From a virus: 54,978 nt of DNA. Positions 23,368-31,836 of the stretch are shown one piece after another. Location of the stretch: the IMG/VR virus record IMGVR_UViG_3300012930_000006, positions 1 through 54,978 of that record; one strand, written 5' to 3'. The translations under genes and the position numbers were made by a program. The notes under the pieces are model-generated. The model saw only the letters and a list, made by a program, of their open reading frames with translations, was not told where the DNA came from and searched no databases. How positions within the stretch are numbered: position 1 is the stretch's first letter; each line of letters opens with the position of its first letter.

Positions 23368-23613
23368 ATGGCGCAGACCGCAACCACAACGCTGCCGCCG
23401 CTTCCGCCTCCGGCGCTTCCGTGGTTCGATCCGCGGACCGGCCTGCCAAATGACGTGTTTCGGAATTGGTGCGCGTCGGTCGATCGGATCTTTCGCGCCG
23501 GTCAACTCGGTACGTTGGTCAATGCGGTGAACGACGCGGCGGCCGCGGCGGCTGGCGTGCCGGTAAGTGGCTTGTATCGAAATGGATCGACCGTCCTCAT
23601 CAGGGTAATTTGA
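23368..23613 (+). CDS. hypothetical small tail-region protein
   Basis: 81 residues. Pro-rich start (TLPPLPPPALPWFDPRTG) followed by a helix with VFRNWCASVDRIF and an Ala run. Short proteins with this P-W-F-D-x-x-T-G layout are common near podovirus tail genes; role unknown. It starts one base after the preceding stop. Confidence 0.65.
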   Translation: MAQTATTTLPPLPPPALPWFDPRTGLPNDVFRNWCASVDRIFRAGQLGTLVNAVNDAAAAAAGVPVSGLYRNGSTVLIRVI

Positions 23614-23623
23614 GGATCAAATT

Positions 23624-24544
23624 ATGCCTAATGGTGCGGGTTACGCGGATGCACTTCAACCGTTTGTGACGGGACGTTCTGACGTACAGGACACACCCAG
23701 ACCTTATGTTGGAGCAATACAACCATTCATTGGTTATTCTGACGGAATTACAACGCTTGGAAATGTTCAAGGAAATATTAACGAGCAACTTGGTTCCATT
23801 TGGGGTGGAATAAAAAATATAGGTAGAAATTTAGGGCAGGGTTTAGCGGATACTGGTCAAGCCCTCACAAGCCCCCCGATTCGGCCGCCGGCCGGTTCTA
23901 TCACCAACGACGCTGGGTTTATCTCTCAGGGGGGCGCGCGACCAGAGGAATGGCAGGCATTTGTGCGAGACCAAAAGTTGAGAAATGATCTAGGTCCGAG
24001 TATTGCATTGGGAATGATCGGTAGTGGAAGCCCATTTTCTGCTCGAGGTTCCCTTGGAGTGGCTGGCGGAAAGCTTACACGCTCTGAAATGGATACAATT
24101 CGAGATGCGCGTTTTGAAAACAAGATCAAAGAAGAGCCAACCCAGATATTTAAAGATTTTATGACGGGCGATACGCCGGTGAGATCGATCGAAGAGTCAG
24201 GGGCTTCGGCTGAGCGCCTGGCCGCGACTCATCGTCAATTGAACGCTGAAACTGCGGGACGTATTGATGAAATCAAGATGGATAATATCGCTAAGTCCGA
24301 TCAAATTGGTGGAATTGTCGGACGACATCTCAAGAATCTCTACGAGGCTGGAGTAAATAGAGAAAAGTTCGAGAATGTGCTTCAGGGGATACGAGAAGAT
24401 AAATCAATTTCTGCGGCAGATTTACGGACCATCTCGCAGACTTACGGGAATCATGTTTACAAAGGCTCAAAAGAAGCCATGCTAGACCAGATTGAGAAAT
24501 CGTTCATCCGAGATGCGCGTTTCATGAACAAGATAGGCCAATGA
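23624..24544 (+). CDS. hypothetical virion-region protein with internal repeat
   Basis: 306 residues. The first 100 are Gly/Asn/Thr-rich; the second part is helical and charged. The motif IRDARFENKI near residue 160 recurs as IRDARFMNKI at the very end, and the DNA copies (around 24099-24128 and 24508-24536) are also very similar, so a segment was duplicated. The gene is visibly more AT-rich than its neighbours. It may be a recent insertion into the ejection-protein block. Confidence 0.65.
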   Translation: MPNGAGYADALQPFVTGRSDVQDTPRPYVGAIQPFIGYSDGITTLGNVQGNINEQLGSIWGGIKNIGRNLGQGLADTGQALTSPPIRPPAGSITNDAGFISQGGARPEEWQAFVRDQKLRNDLGPSIALGMIGSGSPFSARGSLGVAGGKLTRSEMDTIRDARFENKIKEEPTQIFKDFMTGDTPVRSIEESGASAERLAATHRQLNAETAGRIDEIKMDNIAKSDQIGGIVGRHLKNLYEAGVNREKFENVLQGIREDKSISAADLRTISQTYGNHVYKGSKEAMLDQIEKSFIRDARFMNKIGQ

Positions 24545-24553
24545 GGTTCTAAC

Positions 24554-25435
24554 ATGGGCATCTTCGACATCTTCTCGAACAAAAACGCGCAGGATGCCGC
24601 GAACGCGCAGATCGCCGGTATCAACAAGGGATACGGCGATCTCTCGACGCAGTTCGGTCAGGGGCGCGATGCGCTCACTACCAACTACACCGCGGGACTG
24701 CAGCCCTATTTGCAGAACTATCAGACCGCAACGGCTGGCACGACCGCGCTGGGAAATGCGCTCGGTCTGAATGGCCCACAGGGAAACCAAGCCGCGACGG
24801 CCGCATTCTGGGCAAACCCGGCGATTCAATCGCAACTCGACATCGGCTCGCAAAACGTGCTGCGCAATCAGGCGGCAACGGGGCAGCTTAATTCGGGAAA
24901 GACTAATGTCGACTTGCAGAATTATGGCCAGCAAGTCGCATCGCAGGGCTGGAACAACTACATCTCGCAACTGCAGCCGTTCCTCGGTGCGGGCAATGCT
25001 GCGGCCGGCGGTATAGCGGGCGTCGACACCGGTCTTGGTGCTGGCCTCAATCAGTCGTTCATGAACCAGGGCAATGCGGCTTATGGGGCGCAGACCGGCA
25101 TCGGCAACGCGAACGCAAATGCGGACTTGGCGAAGAACGCCGCAAGCGGAAACGCCGTCAATGCCCTGATGCAGGGCGCCAATCTTGCGGCCTTCGCATT
25201 CTCGGACGAACGGCTCAAGGAGGACATCGAACCTGTCGGCGAGCTCTACGACGGCAGCAACGTCTACCGCTACCGCTATCGGGGCGATCCGACCCCGCAT
25301 ATTGGCCTGATCGCGCAAGAGGTCGAGGTGCGCACGCCTGAGGCGGTCATCGAGGTTGGTGGCTTCAAGGCGGTCGACTATCGCAGGGCCACACAATACG
25401 CGTCAAAACTGGCACAGTTCGTCGAGGCGGCTTGA
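24554..25435 (+). CDS. ejection-type protein with C-terminal S74 chaperone domain
   Basis: 293 residues. Residues 1-210 are Ala/Asn/Gln/Gly-rich and helical, like P22 gp7-class DNA-transfer proteins. From about 215 the segment FAFSDERLKEDIEPVGELYD is the start of a Peptidase_S74 intramolecular chaperone, with the Ser217-Lys222 dyad that cleaves before Ser217. GLIAQEVE and the DYRRA end also fit. S74 domains usually end tail spikes or fibres. Here one follows an ejection-like protein and is short (about 75 residues). Self-cleavage is predicted from the dyad. Confidence 0.8.
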   Translation: MGIFDIFSNKNAQDAANAQIAGINKGYGDLSTQFGQGRDALTTNYTAGLQPYLQNYQTATAGTTALGNALGLNGPQGNQAATAAFWANPAIQSQLDIGSQNVLRNQAATGQLNSGKTNVDLQNYGQQVASQGWNNYISQLQPFLGAGNAAAGGIAGVDTGLGAGLNQSFMNQGNAAYGAQTGIGNANANADLAKNAASGNAVNALMQGANLAAFAFSDERLKEDIEPVGELYDGSNVYRYRYRGDPTPHIGLIAQEVEVRTPEAVIEVGGFKAVDYRRATQYASKLAQFVEAA

Positions 25436-25438
25436 TCC

Positions 25439-27301
25439 ATGGCCGATTACTCCGTCGGTAACGCTCCCGGCGCGGTCAGCTACGCGGCGCCGCTGCTCGA
25501 CTTCTCGCCCTTGGGAAATCTGGGCGACAGCTACTATCGCGGTCAAAATGCCCAGCGGCAGGCTGCAGTCGCGGACGCCTTCAAGGGTCAGCAACTCCCG
25601 CTCGACCCGTCGACAGGGCTTCCGGACTATGGCAAAATCATGCAGGTATTGGCCTCGAAGGGCGGCATCGACGCGATCACCAAGCTCGCACCCTCGGCGG
25701 CCGAACAATCCCTGATCAGCCGCGCGGGGCAAATTAGCCCGCTTCTGTCTGGCGGCGGAGCCACCCCAGCCAGTGGAGGCGGGCCGGCGCCGACGCCCGG
25801 TTCCTTCCCCGCGATGGCTGTCGGGGGTGGGTCCGGTGTGTCGGCGCCTCAATCTCTTCCGGCCCCTCCTGGCGCACAAGCCTCACCATCCTATGTCCAA
25901 GGCGGTGATAAGCCCGGAAGCGTGGTCGATCTGGTATCTAGCCGGCTACCGCAGGATTCACCGACAACCGGTGCGGTGATCTCCAACATCGCAAAATCGG
26001 TCGGCGTCGATCCAAACTCGACTCTGACGCCAGAGCAAAGCGCGCTGGTGACGCGGCGGCTGGACGGCTATGTGGCGCGCACCGGCGCCAGAGGTGCACC
26101 AGCGGGCGGTGCGGCGTCGCCTGGGGGGCAGGCAGCAGCGCTGACGCCGGAGCGGCTAGTGGCGGCTGGCTTCACCCCGGAGCGGTTGGCAAATCTGGGC
26201 GTCCAGGATCGCGCGGTAGGCGCCACGGTTGAGGATCGGTTCGGGCCGGCTGGTCCGGCAGCGCAACCGGCCGCAGCGGCTCCGGCTGCTGCGACTGCGC
26301 CGGGGGCAGCGGCGCAGAGCATCTCCGGCGGACAGCGGATCGTGCCCGAGGTGCCGTTGCCCCCCGGATACACGGACCCGCAGAAGGCAATCATGGCTTT
26401 GCGGTCGGAAGCCGCGCGGCGATCGGCCAATCCCTACGACAAGCAGGGGCTGATGCTAACTCAGTGGGCGGACAAAATCGAGGCGTCGCTGCAGCCGATC
26501 AAGATCGGCCAGGCCGAGACGATCTACAGCCCGACGGGGCAAGTTCTCGCGCAAGGGCCACTGGCGGCGGCTTATGGCGCGCGCGGCGGCTCGCCATCTC
26601 CGACGATCGATGCGGACGCGGAACGCTATCGGCAGACTGGGACGCTACCACCCAACATGGGGCGGGGCATCCAAGGGCAGCAGGAAGCACAGGCGATCCG
26701 CATGCGTGCGACCGAGCTCGAGATTGCGTCCGGCGGAAATCCGGCCGATTTGCCGAAACGGTGGCAGGAGTTTCGGGCGCAGGGGATTGGAATGAATACT
26801 GGCGAGCGCGTGCGCGCAAGCCGTGAAGAAAACCTGAATCTCATTCTCAAGGTCACCGACGCGGCGATACCGGCGGCGCTCGAGCAGTCCGAGAAGGTGT
26901 GGAGAACCGGGTTCGTGCCGCTCAACAGGATCATCCAGGGCGGCGAGATCATGACGTCGGATCCGGAATTGCGCGCCTTCGGCATGGCCAACCTGCAATT
27001 GGCGGAAGGCTGGGCTCGTGCGATGAACCCGACCGGAGTGATGCGCAACGACGATCGCGAGAAAGCGCTGTCGTTCTTGTCGACCGCGGACAGCGCGGCG
27101 ACTTACAAGCGTCTTGTCATGCAATTGAAGACGCAGATAACGCGCGAGCGAGATTCGATTAAAAGCGGCTCTCCGATGCGACAGGGCGATAGCGCACCGG
27201 CGCCGGGCGTCAGCACAAAAGCTGAAGGGTCATCGTCCGGAGATTGGGTGCCGATCAAGACAAAATCAGGTGTGTCCGTCGAAGTCCAAGAGATCAAATA
27301 G
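25439..27301 (+). CDS. large internal/ejection-type virion protein
   Basis: 620 residues. Ala/Gly/Pro-rich, low in Cys. Residues 100-330 are poorly structured, with Pro-Ala blocks; the last 220 are helical (REENLNLILKVTDAAIPAAL). No enzymatic motif seen. Position between the S74 protein and an 834-residue partner matches the set of three ejection proteins in P22-like phages. Probably ejected with DNA to bridge the envelope. Confidence 0.7.
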   Translation: MADYSVGNAPGAVSYAAPLLDFSPLGNLGDSYYRGQNAQRQAAVADAFKGQQLPLDPSTGLPDYGKIMQVLASKGGIDAITKLAPSAAEQSLISRAGQISPLLSGGGATPASGGGPAPTPGSFPAMAVGGGSGVSAPQSLPAPPGAQASPSYVQGGDKPGSVVDLVSSRLPQDSPTTGAVISNIAKSVGVDPNSTLTPEQSALVTRRLDGYVARTGARGAPAGGAASPGGQAAALTPERLVAAGFTPERLANLGVQDRAVGATVEDRFGPAGPAAQPAAAAPAAATAPGAAAQSISGGQRIVPEVPLPPGYTDPQKAIMALRSEAARRSANPYDKQGLMLTQWADKIEASLQPIKIGQAETIYSPTGQVLAQGPLAAAYGARGGSPSPTIDADAERYRQTGTLPPNMGRGIQGQQEAQAIRMRATELEIASGGNPADLPKRWQEFRAQGIGMNTGERVRASREENLNLILKVTDAAIPAALEQSEKVWRTGFVPLNRIIQGGEIMTSDPELRAFGMANLQLAEGWARAMNPTGVMRNDDREKALSFLSTADSAATYKRLVMQLKTQITRERDSIKSGSPMRQGDSAPAPGVSTKAEGSSSGDWVPIKTKSGVSVEVQEIK

Positions 27302-29806
27302 ATGCCGACTTTCGAAATCAAACATGCGGACGGTCGTACTTTTCGGGTTAAGGCGCCCGATCAACAGGCGGCCGCGGATGCGATTGACGAGATTCCCCAT
27401 GGCCAGCCAATCTCTCAACTCGGCGCTTTCACTGAAGGCGTGAGATCCGGCGTTACGGCTGGCTTTTCCGATGAACTCGCGGGCCTCAAGGCTGCATCTG
27501 GAGTGCCGAAGGGCATCAGGGATCTCACGGATCTATCACCGATGACGTTGCCAGCATCGGCCGCAACCGCGCTCATTGGTGGCGCGAGGCTCGGCTACGA
27601 GAAATTGACCGGACAGCCCGGCGAAGCCACCAAAGGATATGAGGAAAGCCGAGATGAAGTGCGCGAGCGGCAGAATGCCGCGCGCGAGCAGTTTCCAAAA
27701 ACCAACATCGCTGGGCAGGTTTTGGGCTCGGTTGCATTGCCAGTCGGCGGCGCGGCTGGGGCTGCAACACTACCGATGCGGATCGCGCGCGGCGCTGGCG
27801 TTGGTGCGGGCGTTGGAGCTCTAAGTGGTGCCGGTGAGGGCGAGGGGGCGGCCGATACCGCATTGCGGGCTGGCATCGGAACCGTAGCGGGTGCGGCGCT
27901 CGGTGCGGCTGGTCCTCCGATTGCGGAAGGCGTCGGCCGGCTGGTATCGAAGGTCGCAACTCCGGCGGTCAATATGGCGCGTAGCATATTCTCGCCACGG
28001 GAAGAGGCCGCGCGGCAGGTTGTCACCGGGGTCGAGCGAGACATTGTGGCGGATCCCGCGGCTACGCGGCGGCTGACTCCAGAGGAATGGGCGCGCGCTC
28101 GCGAACAAGGTCAGCCCGTGACCGTCGCGGATATGGGTGGCGATCTTACCCGCCGGCTTGCCGATGTTTCGAGCATCGTCTCTCCGGAAGGTGGAACGGC
28201 GTTGCGCACAGCGATTGATCAGCGTCTCGAAAGTCAATCTCCTCGGCTTGCCGATTGGATGCGCGGTTTGGTGACACGGACGGGTACCGAAGTGGCCGAG
28301 CCGCAGCCGGCGCGCTTTGGCCAGATCATCCGGGATGTGGCGGGCGGCGCCAACGCAACGCGCGATCTTGAGCAGTTGCAGCAGGGTGCGCGTCAAGCTA
28401 ATCGTCCTGCGTATCAACGAGCCTATGAATCCGGTGATCGGGAAATCTGGTCGCCAGAGCTCGAGCGGCTCACCAGCGCCCCGTCAATTCGCCAGGCGAT
28501 GCAGGCGGCGGTCAATAAGTGGAAGGATTGGCAGGTCGTCGACGGGTTCGGCGGCGCCAATCCAGGCGCAATGGTCGAGCGTGGGATGCTCCGATTCAAC
28601 GCGGGCCGCACAGGGGTTCCGACGTTTCCGAATCTGCAATTTTGGGACTACACCGCTCGCAATATCGCGGACAAGGCGGAAGCTGCGCGACGTAGCGGTC
28701 GCACGCAACTTGCGGCACAATTGGGTGGGCTTGAACGTCAGATCAAAACCGAACTCGATCGCATCGTTCCACAATATCAGGCGGCGCGACAGGGTGCTGC
28801 AGCATTCTTCGGCGCGAACGATGCGCTTGAGGCAGGGCGGATGTTCGTCCGATCAAATTCCAATATCGGTGAGGCCCGGCAAGCGTTGGCGAGGATGTCG
28901 GCGCCGGAGCGTGAATTGTTCTCTCGCGGCTATGCCTCGGAAATGGCCGATCAGGTCGAGCGCGCTGGCGACCACGGAAACCTGCTCGGTTCGTCGATGT
29001 TTTCCAGCGAGGCGGCGCGGCAAAAGAATCAACTCGCGATGGGCGCTCAGCGCGCGGAACGATTCGAAAGAGAGATCGCACCCGACCGGATGTTTCATAC
29101 GTTTGAGGGTGCGACAAGCCCGTTTGAGGCGGGGCAAAATTTCGTCGGGGCGAGCCAGCGCTATGGTATTCCGGCGGCGCGGCGGGCGATGTCACAAATG
29201 ACTCCGGAGCAGCGCGAGGCGTTCCAAAACGGCTATGTGTTTCGGCTGGTCGAAAAACTTGGGGCGACGGGTGATCGGCGGAGTATCGTCAATCAAATTG
29301 CGCAGTCGCCAGCGGCACGCGCCGAGATCCGCATGGCGATCGGACCACAGCGTGCCGATGAATTGGAGTCTCGCTTGCGCGTCGAGGGAATCATGGATCT
29401 CCTACGTAATGCGGTCTCGGGGAATTCGTGGACTGCCAGGAGGCTCTATGACGTCGGTTTGGCGGGTGGGGCCGGCTTGGGTCTTGAGGGCGGCGTTCAC
29501 AGCGATCCGAAAGACATTGCGATCGGCGGTGTGATTGCGGCGCTTTCGAGTGGAGGAAAGCGGGTGAACGCGAATGTCATGCGCCATGTGGCCGAACTAC
29601 TCGTCTCGAATGATGCTGGCCAACTTGCGAAAGGCGTACAGATCGTCGCGCGCACGCCGCGCCTGCTCGAGGCCCTGCGGGCGACAGATCGCCGGCTCGC
29701 GGCCATTGCGGGCGAGCAAACGCCAAATCTGCCGGCGGTGCAGGCCGGCGGCATAAGCCGCGCCGAAGGCGATGAGAAACAGGTTCCACGGCCACCAGCC
29801 CAATAG
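27302..29806 (+). CDS. large ejection/channel-type virion protein
   Basis: 834 residues. It begins MPTFEIKHADGRTFRVKAPD, a small beta domain seen at the start of some phage internal proteins. Residues about 135-215 are a Gly/Ala-rich hydrophobic region (GAGVGAGVGALSGAGEGEGA) like glycine-zipper membrane segments. The rest is long charged helix. I see no lytic transglycosylase motif. It starts one base after the previous stop. Best explained as the pore-forming partner of the ejection set; family unproved. Confidence 0.72.
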   Translation: MPTFEIKHADGRTFRVKAPDQQAAADAIDEIPHGQPISQLGAFTEGVRSGVTAGFSDELAGLKAASGVPKGIRDLTDLSPMTLPASAATALIGGARLGYEKLTGQPGEATKGYEESRDEVRERQNAAREQFPKTNIAGQVLGSVALPVGGAAGAATLPMRIARGAGVGAGVGALSGAGEGEGAADTALRAGIGTVAGAALGAAGPPIAEGVGRLVSKVATPAVNMARSIFSPREEAARQVVTGVERDIVADPAATRRLTPEEWARAREQGQPVTVADMGGDLTRRLADVSSIVSPEGGTALRTAIDQRLESQSPRLADWMRGLVTRTGTEVAEPQPARFGQIIRDVAGGANATRDLEQLQQGARQANRPAYQRAYESGDREIWSPELERLTSAPSIRQAMQAAVNKWKDWQVVDGFGGANPGAMVERGMLRFNAGRTGVPTFPNLQFWDYTARNIADKAEAARRSGRTQLAAQLGGLERQIKTELDRIVPQYQAARQGAAAFFGANDALEAGRMFVRSNSNIGEARQALARMSAPERELFSRGYASEMADQVERAGDHGNLLGSSMFSSEAARQKNQLAMGAQRAERFEREIAPDRMFHTFEGATSPFEAGQNFVGASQRYGIPAARRAMSQMTPEQREAFQNGYVFRLVEKLGATGDRRSIVNQIAQSPAARAEIRMAIGPQRADELESRLRVEGIMDLLRNAVSGNSWTARRLYDVGLAGGAGLGLEGGVHSDPKDIAIGGVIAALSSGGKRVNANVMRHVAELLVSNDAGQLAKGVQIVARTPRLLEALRATDRRLAAIAGEQTPNLPAVQAGGISRAEGDEKQVPRPPAQ

Positions 29807-29834
29807 GGCAGCGGTCACCAGATAGGCGAAAAAC

Positions 29835-30875
29835 ATGCCTCTCCCTACCATATCCACCCTCCGACGGATAGTCTTGACAATTGCCATTTTACTTGCTCCG
29901 GGCGCAAGCCACGGGGCGGGCTCGCTTCCTGTTGCCCTGGCGCAACAGGTCGATGTCAACGGGCGGCCACTGGTCGGGGCATTGCTCTACCTCTACGTCG
30001 TCGGGACTGTTGCCCAACCGCAACTAGCGTTTCAGGATACGGGCCTCACCGTGCCATTGCCGTGGCCCGTGCAGGCCGATGCGAACGGCCGGCTGCCGAT
30101 GTTCTATCTGGCGGACGGGGCGATCCATGCCCGCCTGACGGACGCCAACGGGTCGGTACAATTCGACTATCCTTCGATGCTGGTAATCGGCCCTTCGGGT
30201 GGCGGTTCCGCCGGTGCCGGTGTCGATCCGACCACGATATTCTCGACCGGAGACATAAAATTCAGACCAACTGGAGAGACCCTTTCGGGATGGGTAAAGC
30301 TTAACGGACTGACGATCGGATCTTCGCTCTCGGGCGCAACTGGGCGCGCCAATGCCGACACGCAAGCGTTGTTCATTTATTTGTGGACAAACTGCCCGGA
30401 TGCGCATTGCCCAGTGCTCAGCGGGCGGGGGGCGACTGGCCTCGCGGACTTCAATGCCAACAAGCAGATCACGTTGCCTGACTGGAGAGCTCGCGTCATG
30501 GTTGGTCTCGACGACATGGGCACGAGCGCGGCAGGTCGGTTCACCGGCGTGCCATTCTCTGGTTCAGATACGGCAACGACGCCGGGTGGCACTGGGGGAG
30601 AGAACACACATACGCTCTCGGCTGCGGAAATCCCGGCGCACAATCATGGTATAACGGAGCCGAACGGAGGCTTGGGACATTTTCATTTCAACCCGGACAC
30701 GGTGACGGTTCAATCCGGTGTGGGTGCCAACGTGCTTGGAATCGCCGGAGGTGGAGTTACAAACGGAACGTCGAAATCCGTGACAGGAATTACCATCAAT
30801 AATAGCACGGGCGGTGGAGGCGCACATAACGTGATGCAGAACTTTCAACTTGGCACTTGGTATATGCGGCTCTGA
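29835..30875 (+). CDS. tail fibre/collar-type protein with signal peptide
   Basis: 346 residues. A signal-like N-terminus (RRIVLTIAILLAPGASHGAG) precedes a beta domain with QQVDVNGRPLVGALLYLYVV. The C-terminal half has collar/fibre features: TGETLSGWVKLNG, LPDWRARVMVGLDDM and a His-containing AAEIPAHNHGITEPNG segment, common in trimeric tail-fibre tips. The protein ends NFQLGTWYMRL. Probable adhesin; an export signal on it is unusual. Confidence 0.78.
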   Translation: MPLPTISTLRRIVLTIAILLAPGASHGAGSLPVALAQQVDVNGRPLVGALLYLYVVGTVAQPQLAFQDTGLTVPLPWPVQADANGRLPMFYLADGAIHARLTDANGSVQFDYPSMLVIGPSGGGSAGAGVDPTTIFSTGDIKFRPTGETLSGWVKLNGLTIGSSLSGATGRANADTQALFIYLWTNCPDAHCPVLSGRGATGLADFNANKQITLPDWRARVMVGLDDMGTSAAGRFTGVPFSGSDTATTPGGTGGENTHTLSAAEIPAHNHGITEPNGGLGHFHFNPDTVTVQSGVGANVLGIAGGGVTNGTSKSVTGITINNSTGGGGAHNVMQNFQLGTWYMRL

Positions 30876-30877
30876 CG

Positions 30878-31294
30878 ATGAACCGAAATCCGAAAACTTT
30901 GGTGCTACCGGAGTTCTCTAATCGGGAGGATCTATATCTGCCGTTCGGCGTATTCGACGACGACACGGGCGACCCGGTTGATATGACCGCGCTGGGTTGG
31001 ACATTCCAATTCGAGATTCGCCGCCTTCCGCCGCATTGGGCCGGAAATATCATCGCGGGCCCGTGGTACGACGACGATTTTCCGACGCCAATCATAATTC
31101 TTGCGCTCGGCACGGGGCCAAACTTCGTCAACGTGGTCGACGTTGGACAAGGGCTGATCTGGGTGAGCGAATCGAACATGGTCAAGCTGCGGCACCGCAC
31201 CTATTCAGCGGCGCTGGTGGGCAATGACGGGACGCGTCAGTTCCAACTGTTCAAGGCGACGCTGCCGATGCAATATGGGGGGGTTACGAACTAA
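30878..31294 (+). CDS. hypothetical tail-region protein
   Basis: 138 residues. Beta-rich (REDLYLPFGVFDDDTGDPVD, FQFEIRRLP). Such small beta proteins often attach fibres or spikes. Starts two bases after the upstream stop and overlaps the next ATG by one base. No family assigned. Confidence 0.65.
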   Translation: MNRNPKTLVLPEFSNREDLYLPFGVFDDDTGDPVDMTALGWTFQFEIRRLPPHWAGNIIAGPWYDDDFPTPIIILALGTGPNFVNVVDVGQGLIWVSESNMVKLRHRTYSAALVGNDGTRQFQLFKATLPMQYGGVTN

Positions 31295-31836
31295 TGGCTA
31301 GCCCGGTCAACCTTCGCATCTCGGCGCCAATCCCGTTTCCCGCGCTCGTTCGTGGTGCCGCGCCTATCGCGCTCACGAAGGCAAACGGGGTTTGGACGGT
31401 CTCGCTCGACGTCCAGAATCTCGGCGCGGTCGTTCCGCTGATCGCGCAATATGCCAGCGACTATGTTGTGGTTTGGGATTCGGTCGGCCTGACATTCGTC
31501 AAAGTGTCGCTAACCGGTCTAGGACTCGGCGGCGCGCGGCTGCAGCGTTCGGTGCTCGCGAGTCCGATCGTGATTGCGGCGAATGATCAAATCATAAACT
31601 TCAACATCAACGCAGGAGCTCCAACCTGCACGCTGCCATCGTCGATATCCCGAAACGGAGTTCCGTTGACGTTCCAGGATGTCGGCGGTCATGCCGCCGC
31701 GCACAATCTCACATTCGCGTTCACCGGAGGTGAACTCGCGGACGGTCTCGCCGCTCCGGCCATTACAGTGAACTACGGAAAGATGACTTTCACCCCGATG
31801 AATGATGGCGTCAATACGGGATACTCTATCTCATGA
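31294..31836 (+). CDS. hypothetical fibre-region protein
   Basis: 180 residues, beta-rich with many Thr, Val and Ala; the segment TCTLPSSISRNGVPLTFQDV resembles repeats seen in fibre or spike stalks. The stop overlaps the spike start (ATGA). Likely a fibre or spike connector. Confidence 0.65.
   Translation: MASPVNLRISAPIPFPALVRGAAPIALTKANGVWTVSLDVQNLGAVVPLIAQYASDYVVVWDSVGLTFVKVSLTGLGLGGARLQRSVLASPIVIAANDQIINFNINAGAPTCTLPSSISRNGVPLTFQDVGGHAAAHNLTFAFTGGELADGLAAPAITVNYGKMTFTPMNDGVNTGYSIS

Noticed and set aside
27302-29806. Lytic transglycosylase domain in the 834-residue protein
   Set aside because: No catalytic E-S-x-x-x-P/G-L-x-Q type motif could be found in the sequence.
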